This document shows, one piece after another, positions 33,746-41,883 of a DNA stretch of 64,000 nucleotides. The first letter of the stretch is position 1; each line of letters starts with the position of its first letter. The stretch is taken from contig NZ_CP028158.1 of assembly GCF_003030345.1 (NCBI RefSeq), forward strand, positions 620,001 through 684,000, written 5' to 3'. Source of the DNA: Plantactinospora sp. BC1. GTDB lineage: Bacteria; Actinomycetota; Actinomycetes; Mycobacteriales; Micromonosporaceae. The notes under the pieces were generated by a model. The model was not told where the DNA came from, did no database searches, and saw only the letters and a program-made list of their open reading frames with translations. The position numbers and the translations under genes were made by a program.

Positions 33746-33770
33746 GTTTCGGCGGGGTGGCCCGGGGGTA
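33746..33770 (+). promoter_or_regulatory. SigB/F-type promoter of the DUF2231 gene
   Basis: GTTT at 33746-33749, 16 bases, GGGTA at 33766-33770. The element lies 43 bases upstream of the ATG, with predicted transcription start near 33777. It begins only 32 bases after the stop of the GAF-ANTAR gene. Confidence 0.6.
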
Positions 33771-33813
33771 GCACGCTGAGGGCTGGTCGACGAGCGAGCC
33801 GGGAGGCGCCACC

Positions 33814-34320
33814 ATGCAGAGCCGCCTACGGGTGCACGGTCATCCGATCCAGCCGATGCTGGTGACCTTTCCGTTCGGCCTGTTCGTCTGCGCCACGGTC
33901 TTCGACCTGGCCGACGTGGTCGGCGGCCCGGCGATCCTCGGGCTGGTCGGCTACTGGACGGCGGTGGCGGCGCTGGTCGCGGGCGGTCTCGCCACGGCGG
34001 CCGGCATGATCGATCTCTGGGACGTGCCCGGTGATCCGACCCGGCGCACCGCTATCACCTTCAACCTGGTGAACGCCGCCGTGGCGGTGCTCTTCGTCTT
34101 CGCCTGCCTGATCAGGTCCGGCGTGCCGGAGCACGGGGCGAACGCCGGCCTGGTCGCGGTCGAGCTGCTCGGCCTGCTGGTGGGCGCGGTCGGGGTACGG
34201 CTCGGCGGCAGCCTGGTGCGGCAGTTCGACCAGGGGCGTACCGAGCCGACGAGCTTCGACGGGTTCGGCCCGCCGGCCAGTTCGGTCGCCGGGGGCTTCG
34301 GCCGACGTCGCGGCGGCTGA
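33814..34320 (+). CDS. DUF2231 membrane protein
   Basis: 168 residues with four membrane helices. The start RVHGHPIQPMLVTFPFGLFVCATVFDL is the DUF2231 signature (HP-hydrophobic-HFP-like). The family's function is not established; members often sit in redox or haem contexts. GGGAGG precedes the ATG by eight bases. A short polar tail ends the protein. Probable SigB/F control links it with ctaD and the GAF-ANTAR gene. Confidence 0.83.
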   Translation: MQSRLRVHGHPIQPMLVTFPFGLFVCATVFDLADVVGGPAILGLVGYWTAVAALVAGGLATAAGMIDLWDVPGDPTRRTAITFNLVNAAVAVLFVFACLIRSGVPEHGANAGLVAVELLGLLVGAVGVRLGGSLVRQFDQGRTEPTSFDGFGPPASSVAGGFGRRRGG

Positions 34321-34356
34321 CCGACCGGCACCCGGCAGCGGCCGGCACCCGGCAGC

Positions 34357-34407
34357 GTCGTCAGGGGTGTGCGGTCGTCAGGGGTGTGCGGTCGTCAGGG
34401 GTGCGCG
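34357..34407 (+). repeat. 17-base tandem repeat, three copies, spanning the DUF3500 stop codon
   Basis: GTCGTCAGGGGTGTGCG at 34357-34373 and 34374-34390 and, with one change, at 34391-34407. The stop codon of the DUF3500 gene (minus strand, 34397-34395) is the TCA of the third unit; the other two units are copies lying beyond the gene end. Another small duplication (CCGGCACCCGGCAGCG) is adjacent at 34325-34356. Confidence 0.85.
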
Positions 34408-35348
34408 GTCGCCCGGTGCTCGGCGAGCAGGTCGGCACCGAAGTCGCCGCGTGGGCGGCGGAGCACGCTGTGCGCGTGGTTGCCGTCCTCACTGGTGTTG
34501 TCGTACTCGATGAGCAGGTCCTCGCCCTGGATGCGGTAGTAGTGTCGCCCGCCCGGCCTGGTCGGACCCTCCCAGGCGAAGTAGAGGTCGCCCCGGGCGA
34601 CCCGGGCCGCCTCCTGGCGGGCCAGCTCGGGCGGGAGCCGGTCGAGATAGAGCGCGACGAGCTGGTCGAGCAGTGCCCGGCCGGTCGGCCCGAGTCCACC
34701 GGCCCGGAGCCCGGCCGGTTCGATCCGGCTGTCGAACCGTGCCCGGGTGCCACTGCGGATGTCGGCCGGTGCCTGGTCGGCGACGATCGCCGCGCCGCGC
34801 CCGTCCGGGCCGATCGCGTCGAGCAGGGCGCGGGCGAGATCCTCCTCGGGCCCGAGGGGTCGGCTGACCGGGCGGCCGGCGTAGCTCACCGTCGCCGGGT
34901 TGGCGCCGAGGAAGAGCGGGGCGGGGGAGACCCGGTCACCGGCGACGGTCATCGTGACCGAGAGGTGGTGTCCCTCGAACCGCCAGGACCACTGGTCCTC
35001 CCGGGCCGGGTCGCCGAAGACCACGATCCGGTAGTCGTCGCTGTGCCGGCCCCGCCGCCACTCCTCCTGCCGGTCGAGCACCTCCTCCAGGGCCATCACG
35101 GCGGTCGCCTGCGCGTACGCGTGCGGGCTCAGCGCGGTGGCCAGCAGCCGGTGGGTCGCCTTGCGGCCGGTCCGGTCGAGGTCGGCGAGGCAGGCGCCCG
35201 GTCGGGGCAGCGGCCGGTACTCGATCCAGCGCCGGCCGGCCTCGTCGCCGAACGGACGGGTGGCCAGCGCCCGGGCCGGACCCGGTAGCGCGTCCAGCAG
35301 TGCGGTGGCCGCCGTCCGCATCTGCCCGGCCAGGTTGGTGTTGCGCAT
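34395..35348 (-). CDS. DUF3500 protein
   Basis: 317 residues. The segments FGDEAGRRWIEYRPLPRPG, QWSWRFEGHHLSVTMTV and PLFLGANPATV are characteristic of DUF3500. The function of this family is unknown and nothing here suggests export: there is no signal peptide from ATG 35348, which has AGGGGGA just upstream. In-frame upstream starts to 35471 read through a repeat-rich interval and are rejected. It is a single gene. Confidence 0.8.
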   Translation of the reverse strand: MRNTNLAGQMRTAATALLDALPGPARALATRPFGDEAGRRWIEYRPLPRPGACLADLDRTGRKATHRLLATALSPHAYAQATAVMALEEVLDRQEEWRRGRHSDDYRIVVFGDPAREDQWSWRFEGHHLSVTMTVAGDRVSPAPLFLGANPATVSYAGRPVSRPLGPEEDLARALLDAIGPDGRGAAIVADQAPADIRSGTRARFDSRIEPAGLRAGGLGPTGRALLDQLVALYLDRLPPELARQEAARVARGDLYFAWEGPTRPGGRHYYRIQGEDLLIEYDNTSEDGNHAHSVLRRPRGDFGADLLAEHRATAHP

Positions 35349-35752
35349 TCCCCCTGTATACCGGCTGTGCCGGCACTCCTGACGACCAGGCTCTCGGCCG
35401 TGCGGTCGGGCCCTCTGACGGGCCGTGCGGTCGGGCCCTCCGGTGGGCGTGTGGTCGGTGGCGGTCGGCATGGGACCGGCGTGCGGCCGGCCGGTGCCGG
35501 GCGGTACCTGCCGGTGTGCGGTCGCGCCGGTCTGCTCACCCGGCCCACCGGTGTCTGTCCGGGTCGGACGGTCTCCTCCGGCCTGCCCGGGTTTCCGGCG
35601 GAACCGGTTGATGCCTTGTGGAGCGTGCCTGGTCGGAGGATGATCGAAAGAAGTTCCTTGATCGTCAATAATGTGACTGGGATCACATCGACGTCCACCA
35701 TCTCCAGGTAAGGTCTGGTCAATCGTTAACCCCTTTCGAAGGGTGCCGCCAG
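35349..35752. other. Intergenic region of 404 bases between the DUF3500 and LVIVD genes
   Basis: No gene is supported here. The left part carries the ribosome binding site of the DUF3500 gene and a 20-base repeat, GGCCGTGCGGTCGGGCCCTC, at 35396-35415 and 35421-35440. The right 120 bases are distinctly lower in GC than the rest and hold the Crp-type site and promoter of the LVIVD gene. Confidence 0.7.
35672..35687. promoter_or_regulatory. Crp/GlxR-type operator
   Basis: TGTGA-N6-TCACA without a mismatch at 35672-35687, the consensus for Crp and GlxR cAMP receptor proteins. A -10-like TAAGGT at 35709-35714 would place transcription start near 35721, so the operator centre lies at about -41.5, the class II activator position. 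It is the only perfect site that I noticed in the window. Confidence 0.75.
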
Positions 35753-37210
35753 ATGTTCAGACTCTCCCCACAAGGGCCGCGGCGACTCCGGATCGTCGGG
35801 CTCGCCGCTCTCTCCTTCCTGGTGGTGACCGTTGCCGTCGCTCCGGCAGGCAATGCCCAACCGATGGCCGCGACGGACCGGACCACAACGGACGTCGCCG
35901 CTCCGCCGGGCGTGGACGAGATCTCCAGCAGCCCGAACCTCCGCCAGATCGCCAACGTCCCCAAGCAGGGCAGCTTCGCCACCGAGGCCGCCCTCGACTC
36001 GGACCTCGCCTTCCAGGGCCGGTACGTCTTCGCCGGCAACTACGAGGGCTTCGTCATCTACGACGTCAAGAACCCCGCCCGGCCCACCATCGTCTCCCAG
36101 GTGGAGTGCTCGGGCTCGCAGAACGACATCTCGGTCTACGGCGACCTGCTCTTCCTCTCCACCGACGACCCGCGCAGTGACGACTCGTGCGACAGCACGA
36201 GCGTGCCGCGCACCGAGACGGTCTGGGAGGGCATCAAGGTCTTCGACATCAAGGACAAGCGCAACCCGCGCTACGTCAAGTCGGTGAAGACCGCCTGCGG
36301 CTCGCACACCCACACCCTGGTGCCGAGCAAGGACAAGAAGTCGGTCTACCTCTACGTGGCCTCGTACGGACCGTCGGACACCTACGCCGGCTGCGCGACG
36401 CCGCACGACTCGATCTCGATCGTCAAGGTACCGCTGAAGAAGCCGACCCAGGCCGCCGTGGTGGCGGTGCCGAACCTCTTCCCGGACGGCGGCAACCCCG
36501 GTGGCAACGGCAGCTCGACCACGAGCGGCTGCCACGACATCACCGTCTACCCGAGCAAGGACCTGGCCGCCGGCGCCTGCATGGGTGACGGCATCCTGCT
36601 GAACATCGCCAACCGCGAGGCGCCCCGGGTGATCAACCGGGTACGCGACACGGTGAACTTCTCGTTCTGGCACTCGGCGACGTTCAACAACTCCGGTACC
36701 AAGGTCGTCTTCACCGACGAACTCGGCGGCGGCGGCGCCGCGACCTGCGTCGAGACCGTCGAGCCGACCCGGGGCGCCAACGCCATCTACGACATCGCCG
36801 GTCGGGGCGACGGCCGCAACCTGGTCTTCCGGAGCTACTACAAGATCCCCCGGCTGAACACCACGCTGGAGAACTGCGTCGCGCACAACGGGTCGCTGAT
36901 CCCCGTGCTCGGCCGGGACATCATGGTCCAGGCGTGGTACCAGGGCGGCATCTCGGTCTTCGACTTCACCGACTCGGCCCGCCCGGTCGAGATCGCCTAC
37001 TGGGAGCGGGGTCCACTCTCGACGGAGCGCCGGATCACCGGCGGATCGTGGTCGGCGTACTGGTACAACGGCCACATCTACTCCAACGACATCCAGAAGG
37101 GCCTGGACGTCCTGGAGCTGCGGGACTGGCGGATCTGGACGGCGCACCTGACCCGGTTCAAGGAGCTGAACGTGCAGACCCAGCCCAGCTACCTGGGCAG
37201 CAACTGGTAG
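35753..37210 (+). CDS. Secreted LVIVD-repeat protein
   Basis: 485 residues. Residues 1-37 form a signal peptide (RRLRIVGLAALSFLVVTVAVAPAGNAQP). The body has beta-propeller LVIVD-type repeats such as FVIYDVKNPARPTIVSQ, IKVFDIKDKRNPRYVKS and ISVFDFTDSARPVEIAY. The protein should be exported and folded outside the cell; three or four Cys pairs are possible. Function is unknown, and propellers of this kind usually serve binding. A Crp-type site and a class II promoter precede it; a perfect hairpin terminator follows. Confidence 0.83.
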   Translation: MFRLSPQGPRRLRIVGLAALSFLVVTVAVAPAGNAQPMAATDRTTTDVAAPPGVDEISSSPNLRQIANVPKQGSFATEAALDSDLAFQGRYVFAGNYEGFVIYDVKNPARPTIVSQVECSGSQNDISVYGDLLFLSTDDPRSDDSCDSTSVPRTETVWEGIKVFDIKDKRNPRYVKSVKTACGSHTHTLVPSKDKKSVYLYVASYGPSDTYAGCATPHDSISIVKVPLKKPTQAAVVAVPNLFPDGGNPGGNGSSTTSGCHDITVYPSKDLAAGACMGDGILLNIANREAPRVINRVRDTVNFSFWHSATFNNSGTKVVFTDELGGGGAATCVETVEPTRGANAIYDIAGRGDGRNLVFRSYYKIPRLNTTLENCVAHNGSLIPVLGRDIMVQAWYQGGISVFDFTDSARPVEIAYWERGPLSTERRITGGSWSAYWYNGHIYSNDIQKGLDVLELRDWRIWTAHLTRFKELNVQTQPSYLGSNW

Positions 37211-37230
37211 CCACAGCCGTACGCACCGGG

Positions 37231-37265
37231 CGGCCCGGTCCCCGCGAGCGGGGACCGGGCCGTTC
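37231..37265 (+). terminator. Terminator after the LVIVD gene
   Basis: CGGCCCGGTCCCC at 37231-37243 pairs perfectly with GGGGACCGGGCCG at 37250-37262 over a GCGAGC loop, followed by TT. The hairpin starts 20 bases after the stop codon. Confidence 0.85.
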
Positions 37266-37303
37266 CCGTGATAACTTGCCCGACCTGTGGGAGGGGAGGG
37301 CCG

Positions 37304-37675
37304 GTGCGGGACGGCATCTACGTCGGCCAGGCGGAGATCGACGGCGCGGAGAACGGCGGCTGGCTGCTCGGCCACTTCATGCCGCCCGGCGTGGACGTGC
37401 GGCACAGCGCCGAGGTGGAGGTCAAGTGGGGGGTGCACCCGGCCGGTGACACCCGGGCCGAGTGGGTGACCGGAGAACGGCGTACCGCCCTGCTGGTGCT
37501 GGTCTCCGGTCGGTTCCACGTCGAGCTGCGGGACCGTACCGTCGTGCTGACCAGACCGGGTGACTACGTCGTCTGGGGACCCGGGGTCGACCACTCCTGG
37601 CTGGCTCCGGAACCGGCGGTGGTGCTCACGGTCCGCTGGCCGTCGGTGGCCGGCTACAAGGTCGCGGCGAGCTGA
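37304..37675 (+). CDS. Cupin-like small protein
   Basis: 123 residues from GTG 37304, with a very strong ribosome binding site (GAGGGGAGGG). The second half, TALLVLVSGRFHVELRDRTVVLTRPGDYVVWGPGVDHSWLAPEPAVVLTVRW, reads as a cupin beta-barrel (G-x-F then PGD...H). The metal-binding His set of the first motif is incomplete, so catalysis is doubtful and ligand binding or signalling is as likely. An upstream TTG-type start at 37268 is less supported. Confidence 0.72.
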   Translation: MRDGIYVGQAEIDGAENGGWLLGHFMPPGVDVRHSAEVEVKWGVHPAGDTRAEWVTGERRTALLVLVSGRFHVELRDRTVVLTRPGDYVVWGPGVDHSWLAPEPAVVLTVRWPSVAGYKVAAS

Positions 37676-37825
37676 ATCCGCCGCTCGGGTCGGCCGTACC
37701 CGGCGGCGGGGAGGCGGCCGGCGGGGTCCGGGAAACGGTACCGGGTCCCCGTGCCCGGGGGACCGACCGCCGCGACGGGGGCACGCGGGGCCGGTTCCTG
37801 GGCACGGGGACGTCCTCGGTGCCGG

Positions 37826-38935
37826 TCAGCCGAGTGTGCAGCTGACCGCCGGGGCCGGATTGCTGCCTGTCCAACTGCCGACGAAGCCGAACGTGGCCGT
37901 ACCGCCGGGCGCGAGCGAGCCGTTCCAGCCGACGTTCCGGGCGGTCACCGTGCCGCCGCTCTGCGACACGGTGGCGTTCCAGGCCTGACTGACCTGTTGA
38001 CCGGCAGCGAAGGCCAGCTCGGCCGTCCAGGACCGGCCCGCCGTGGTGCCGTTGTTGGCAACCGTCACCTCACCCTGGAAGCCGCCCTGCCACTGCCCGA
38101 TGCTGCGGTAGGTCGCCGTACAGCCGCCGGCCGGTGGTGCGGTGGTGGCGGTCGGCGGCGGGGTCGGGGTCCGGGTCGGCGGTGGGGTCGGGGTACGGGT
38201 CGGCGGCGGGGTGGGCGTGACGCCGTCCAGCACCGCCGCCAGCGCCGGATACCACCGGTCGGACATCTTCTGGTCCCCGGCGGCGTTGGGGTGCACCCCG
38301 TCGTAGGTGTCGCTGCCCGTGCTGAAGCCGGTCCACTGGTCGACCACCACGATCGGCGATCCGGCGGTGCTCTTCGACGCCGCCCAGCCCGGAATGGCGT
38401 CGTTGAGCGCCACCACCCGCTGGCCACACTCGGCGCAGGTGCTCGGCGCCATCGGGATGATCTTCGCGACCAGGATCTTCATCGCCGGGTTGCTGGCCCG
38501 CATCTGGTCCACCAGCTTCCCGTACGCGGCGAGGATGGTCGAGGTGGCCCGGTTGCTCCAGACGTCGTTGGTGCCGAAGTGCATCAGTACGACGTCCGGG
38601 CGGGTGGCGGCGAGCCACGGCGGCAACTGGTTCTGGTCGGCCACGGTGGTCACCAGGGCGCCGCCGTGCCCCTCGTTCTCCCCGTCGTACGGCTGTCCGC
38701 AGCCCTGCGGGCCGAGCGTGCCGACGAAGTCGATGTCGGTGTACCCGGTGTCCTGCAACCGGTTCCAGAGGATGGAGCGCCAACAGCCCGGGGAACCGGT
38801 GATCGAGTCGCCGAGCGGCATGATGCGCACGGGTGCCGGTGCCTCCGCCGGTAGCGCGGGTCTGGCCACGACGACCGTGCCGAGCGCGACGGCGAGCGCG
38901 GCGAGCACGATGCTGAGCAGGGGCCTGCGGAGCAT
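37826..38935 (-). CDS. Secreted SGNH/GDSL esterase with C-terminal cellulose-binding module
   Basis: 369 residues. A signal peptide (residues 1-30) is followed by an SGNH hydrolase domain: MPLGDSITG (block I nucleophile), HFGTNDVW (block III), and DGVHPNAAG (block V, catalytic Asp-His). A Pro-Thr linker (TPTPPPTRTPTPPPT) leads to a CBM2 domain from about residue 270 (CTATYRSIGQWQGGFQGEVTVANNGTTAGRSWT). This is the layout of secreted acetylxylan or related carbohydrate esterases (CE3-like) that act on plant polysaccharides. The start ATG 38935 has a suitable signal sequence. Confidence 0.9.
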   Translation of the reverse strand: MLRRPLLSIVLAALAVALGTVVVARPALPAEAPAPVRIMPLGDSITGSPGCWRSILWNRLQDTGYTDIDFVGTLGPQGCGQPYDGENEGHGGALVTTVADQNQLPPWLAATRPDVVLMHFGTNDVWSNRATSTILAAYGKLVDQMRASNPAMKILVAKIIPMAPSTCAECGQRVVALNDAIPGWAASKSTAGSPIVVVDQWTGFSTGSDTYDGVHPNAAGDQKMSDRWYPALAAVLDGVTPTPPPTRTPTPPPTRTPTPPPTATTAPPAGGCTATYRSIGQWQGGFQGEVTVANNGTTAGRSWTAELAFAAGQQVSQAWNATVSQSGGTVTARNVGWNGSLAPGGTATFGFVGSWTGSNPAPAVSCTLG

Positions 38936-39124
38936 GGTTGTCTCCTGTCACGGTGTTAGGGGTGGAACGTGCCCGGCCCTGTGCGCCCGAGATATTCAAG
39001 CAGGTAACTGGATCAGAACTCAACCGGTACCGTCCGCCTACGGTCCGTGTCGTCTGCCTGCCGGCCGTTACGCCGACGGTGAACGGGTCTCCGTCAGCCT
39101 GTCGCCGGGGGCGAGGATGGACCG

Positions 39125-39847
39125 GTGACAGAGCACGACGTGGCGGTACGCCGGCTCGACCTCGGCTACTTCGTCCGGTCGGCGGCGGAGGCGGGCGAGC
39201 CGCACCCCCGGGTCGAGCCGGCGTACGGCTACCTGGTCCGGCGCCCGGAGGGGTTGCTGCTCTTCGACACCGGCATCGGCGAGCTCGACCCGGAGACGGA
39301 GGCGCGCTACCGGCCGGTCCGCCGGCCGGTGCTCGCGGCCCTGGCCGCCGCCGGGATCGGCCTCGACGAGATTGCGCTGGTGGTCAACTGCCACCTGCAC
39401 TTCGACCACTGTGGTGGCAACCCGGCCCTGGCCGGCCGGCGGATCGTGGTGCAGCGGGCCGAGCTGGCCGTGGCCCGACAGCCCGGTCACACCATCCCCG
39501 AACTGGTCGACTTCCCGGGTGCCCGCTACGAGGAGCTGGACGGCGAGGCCGAGATCTGGCCGGAGGTGTGGATCCTGCCCACCCCGGGGCACACCGTCGG
39601 GCACCAGTCGCTGGTGGTACGCCAACCGGACGGCACCCTCGTCCTCGCCGGGCAGGCGCACGACTTCGCCTTCCAGTTCGGCTCGGCCCAGCTCGCCCTG
39701 CGGGCGGCCCGGGACGGGGTGGCGGAACCGCTGCCGCCGGTGCCGGGGTGGCTGCCCCGGCTGATGGACCTCGACCCGGCCCGGGTGCTCTTCGCGCACG
39801 ACGGCGCGGTCTGGGAACCGACCTCCGACGAGTGGCGGCGGGCGTGA
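39125..39847 (+). CDS. Metallo-beta-lactamase fold hydrolase (lactonase-like)
   Basis: 240 residues from GTG 39125. Metal-binding motifs are HLHFDHCGG (HxHxDH, about residues 90-98), GHTVGHQ, GQAHD and the C-terminal HDGAVW. The layout resembles N-acyl homoserine lactonases (AiiA-type), which open lactone rings, but glyoxalase II or other hydrolases cannot be excluded. It lies 21 bases upstream of the NTF2 gene and may head a three-gene operon. Confidence 0.8.
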   Translation: MTEHDVAVRRLDLGYFVRSAAEAGEPHPRVEPAYGYLVRRPEGLLLFDTGIGELDPETEARYRPVRRPVLAALAAAGIGLDEIALVVNCHLHFDHCGGNPALAGRRIVVQRAELAVARQPGHTIPELVDFPGARYEELDGEAEIWPEVWILPTPGHTVGHQSLVVRQPDGTLVLAGQAHDFAFQFGSAQLALRAARDGVAEPLPPVPGWLPRLMDLDPARVLFAHDGAVWEPTSDEWRRA

Positions 39848-39868
39848 CGACACGGGAGGGGTGGCCGA

Positions 39869-40246
39869 ATGTCCGATGACACCAGGGTGGCGGCGCTGCG
39901 CGAGGCCGAGCGGCGGCTCCAGGCGGCCCAGCTCGCCTCGGACGTCGCCGAGCTGGACCGACTGCTCGACGAACGACTCGTCTTCACCGGCCCGGACGGC
40001 AACCACTACGGCAAGCAGGACGACCTGCGGGTGCACCGCACCGGGGAGCAGGTCCTGACCGAGGTCCGCGAGGAGGAGTTGACCGTCCTGGTCAGCGGCG
40101 ACACCGGGGTCAGCTGGTTTCTCGGCACCCTGGCCGGGACGATGGCCGGCACGCCGTTCACGGCACGGGTGCGGTACACGCGCACCTGGATCCATGTCGA
40201 CGGTGGCGGGTGGCGACTGCTGGCGGCACACGTCAGCGCCGTATGA
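39869..40246 (+). CDS. NTF2-like (SnoaL/DUF4440) protein
   Basis: 125 residues with the cone-shaped NTF2 fold: an amphipathic N-terminal helix (REAERRLQAAQLASDVAELDRLLDERLVFTGPDG) and then antiparallel strands (WFLGTLAGTMAGTPFTARVRYTRTWIHVDGGGWRLLAAHVS). Such proteins are small-molecule enzymes or binding proteins. GGGAGGGG precedes ATG 39869. Its stop overlaps the following ATG by four bases. Confidence 0.78.
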   Translation: MSDDTRVAALREAERRLQAAQLASDVAELDRLLDERLVFTGPDGNHYGKQDDLRVHRTGEQVLTEVREEELTVLVSGDTGVSWFLGTLAGTMAGTPFTARVRYTRTWIHVDGGGWRLLAAHVSAV

Positions 40247-41838
40247 CCACCTCCGGTGCGCGGCGCCAGGGTCACCCGATGGTGATCTTTCCGGTCGACG
40301 ACGTCACCCCCGCCGCCGAGCCGCTGCCCACCCGGCCGCTCGGGGAGCTGTTCGGCGACGCGATCGTCGTCGGCGGAGACCCGACGCTGCCGGTGCTGGT
40401 GCCGGACGGCGTTCATCCGCTGCTCGGCGCCGTGGCGCGGGCGTTCGCCGACCACCGTCCGCTGGTGCTCTCGCCGGACGCGGTGTGGCTGACCATCGCG
40501 CAGGGCGTCGCCCAGCACGTCCGGCTGCACGCGGAGGAGTTGCGGCCCCGACTGGTACGCCACTCCGGGCGCAAGCGGCTGGAGGTCGTCGTCGACGGCA
40601 CGATGCCGGAGAACGCGGAGGCCTGGCGGGACATGGTGGAGCTGTTCGGCAAGCTGCTCCGGGCCGAGAGCGCCGGGGCGGACCTCTTCGAGTGCGACTT
40701 CTCCACCAGTACCGAGGTCGAGCGGGTCGCCGGGCGGATCGTCATGCTCGACGCGTACTCGCCGTACTTCGCGATCTGGATGGTCTTCGTCTGCGGGATC
40801 CCGTCGATCACCCTGACCGGCACGGTCGAGGACTGGCGGCGGATCCGGGACCGGGTGGACGCCCTCGCGGATCTGGGGCTCACGACCTGGCACCGCTCGC
40901 TCGCACCGATCCTCGACCAGTTCGTCCGGGCCGCCTCCGGCGACGTCGACACCGCCTTCTGGCAGCGCATCTACAGCCCCGTCGACGCGTACGGCGGTGA
41001 GGTGGTCACCGGTTGGGTGGCGCGGCTGTATCCGTACCTCAGCGGGAACGCCGTCGCCGACGAGCCGAACCCGCTGCTGGAGCTGCCGATCGGCGAGCCT
41101 CGCGACGTCACCGTCGCGCACGGTTTCTATCACGGTCCCGGCATCCGGACCGACCGGGTGCCGGGCACCCTGTCCCGGGTGGTCATCAACGTCAACGACC
41201 GGGTCGGCGGCGACAACCGGGCGCTGGCCCTGCACGGCGGCCTGGCGGCCGTGGCACAGGACGACGGGGGTGCGCTGCGCCCCGTCGCCGGCTGGTATCT
41301 GGGGCGGGCGAGCGTCGCGATCGACGACGTGCTCGACCGGATCGTCCGCGACCACCAGACCACACCGCCGCAGCCCGATCACCCCATGCACACGCACACC
41401 GACGGCGATCTCGTCGCGATCTATCGACGGATCGGTTCGGCGACCCTCTTCGACGGTGGGTGGCGGCTGCTGCCGGCCGCCGAACAGGACTGGATCTTCG
41501 ACGGCGTCGGCGACCTGGGGATCGCGGTGATCGGCGAACTCGCCGACGGCCGGAGCCTCTGCGCCGCCGCCGACTTCACGGCCCAGACGACACACTGGGT
41601 CGTCTGCCGCGTCGAGCGGGGTGCGGCCGACCGGCCGGGCTCACCCGGACCGCTGCGCCTGGTGGACCGGCTCGCCGAGGTGCCGGTGTACGGCAGCTCG
41701 CTGGCCCTGCTGCTCGACGCCGCGCTCGACTCCGGCGGCGACATCAGGCACCTCGAGACCGGTCGACTCGACGCCCTGGCCGGGGCGGCAGCCCAGCAGC
41801 ACCCGCCGGTGGACGGACGCGATCCGGGCGTGGCCTGA
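40243..41838 (+). CDS. DUF4419 protein
   Basis: About 531 residues from ATG 40243, overlapping the NTF2 stop (ATGA). The region VHPLLGAVARAFADHRPLVLSPDAVWLTIAQGVAQHVRLHAEELR and the FECDFSTSTEVERVAGRIVMLDAYSPYF segment are diagnostic of DUF4419, a family found in bacteria and fungi with no known function. No signal peptide or membrane segment. Tight coupling to an NTF2-like protein is unusual. An upstream in-frame start at 40210 is inside the previous gene. Confidence 0.82.
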   Translation: MTTSGARRQGHPMVIFPVDDVTPAAEPLPTRPLGELFGDAIVVGGDPTLPVLVPDGVHPLLGAVARAFADHRPLVLSPDAVWLTIAQGVAQHVRLHAEELRPRLVRHSGRKRLEVVVDGTMPENAEAWRDMVELFGKLLRAESAGADLFECDFSTSTEVERVAGRIVMLDAYSPYFAIWMVFVCGIPSITLTGTVEDWRRIRDRVDALADLGLTTWHRSLAPILDQFVRAASGDVDTAFWQRIYSPVDAYGGEVVTGWVARLYPYLSGNAVADEPNPLLELPIGEPRDVTVAHGFYHGPGIRTDRVPGTLSRVVINVNDRVGGDNRALALHGGLAAVAQDDGGALRPVAGWYLGRASVAIDDVLDRIVRDHQTTPPQPDHPMHTHTDGDLVAIYRRIGSATLFDGGWRLLPAAEQDWIFDGVGDLGIAVIGELADGRSLCAAADFTAQTTHWVVCRVERGAADRPGSPGPLRLVDRLAEVPVYGSSLALLLDAALDSGGDIRHLETGRLDALAGAAAQQHPPVDGRDPGVA

Positions 41839-41883
41839 GGGTGGACCGGTCCGCCGGACCTCCCGGTCGTACCCTTGGCGGTC

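Noticed and set aside
34357-34407. CRISPR array at the 17-base repeats
   Set aside because: Units are directly adjacent without unique spacers, and no cas gene is present.
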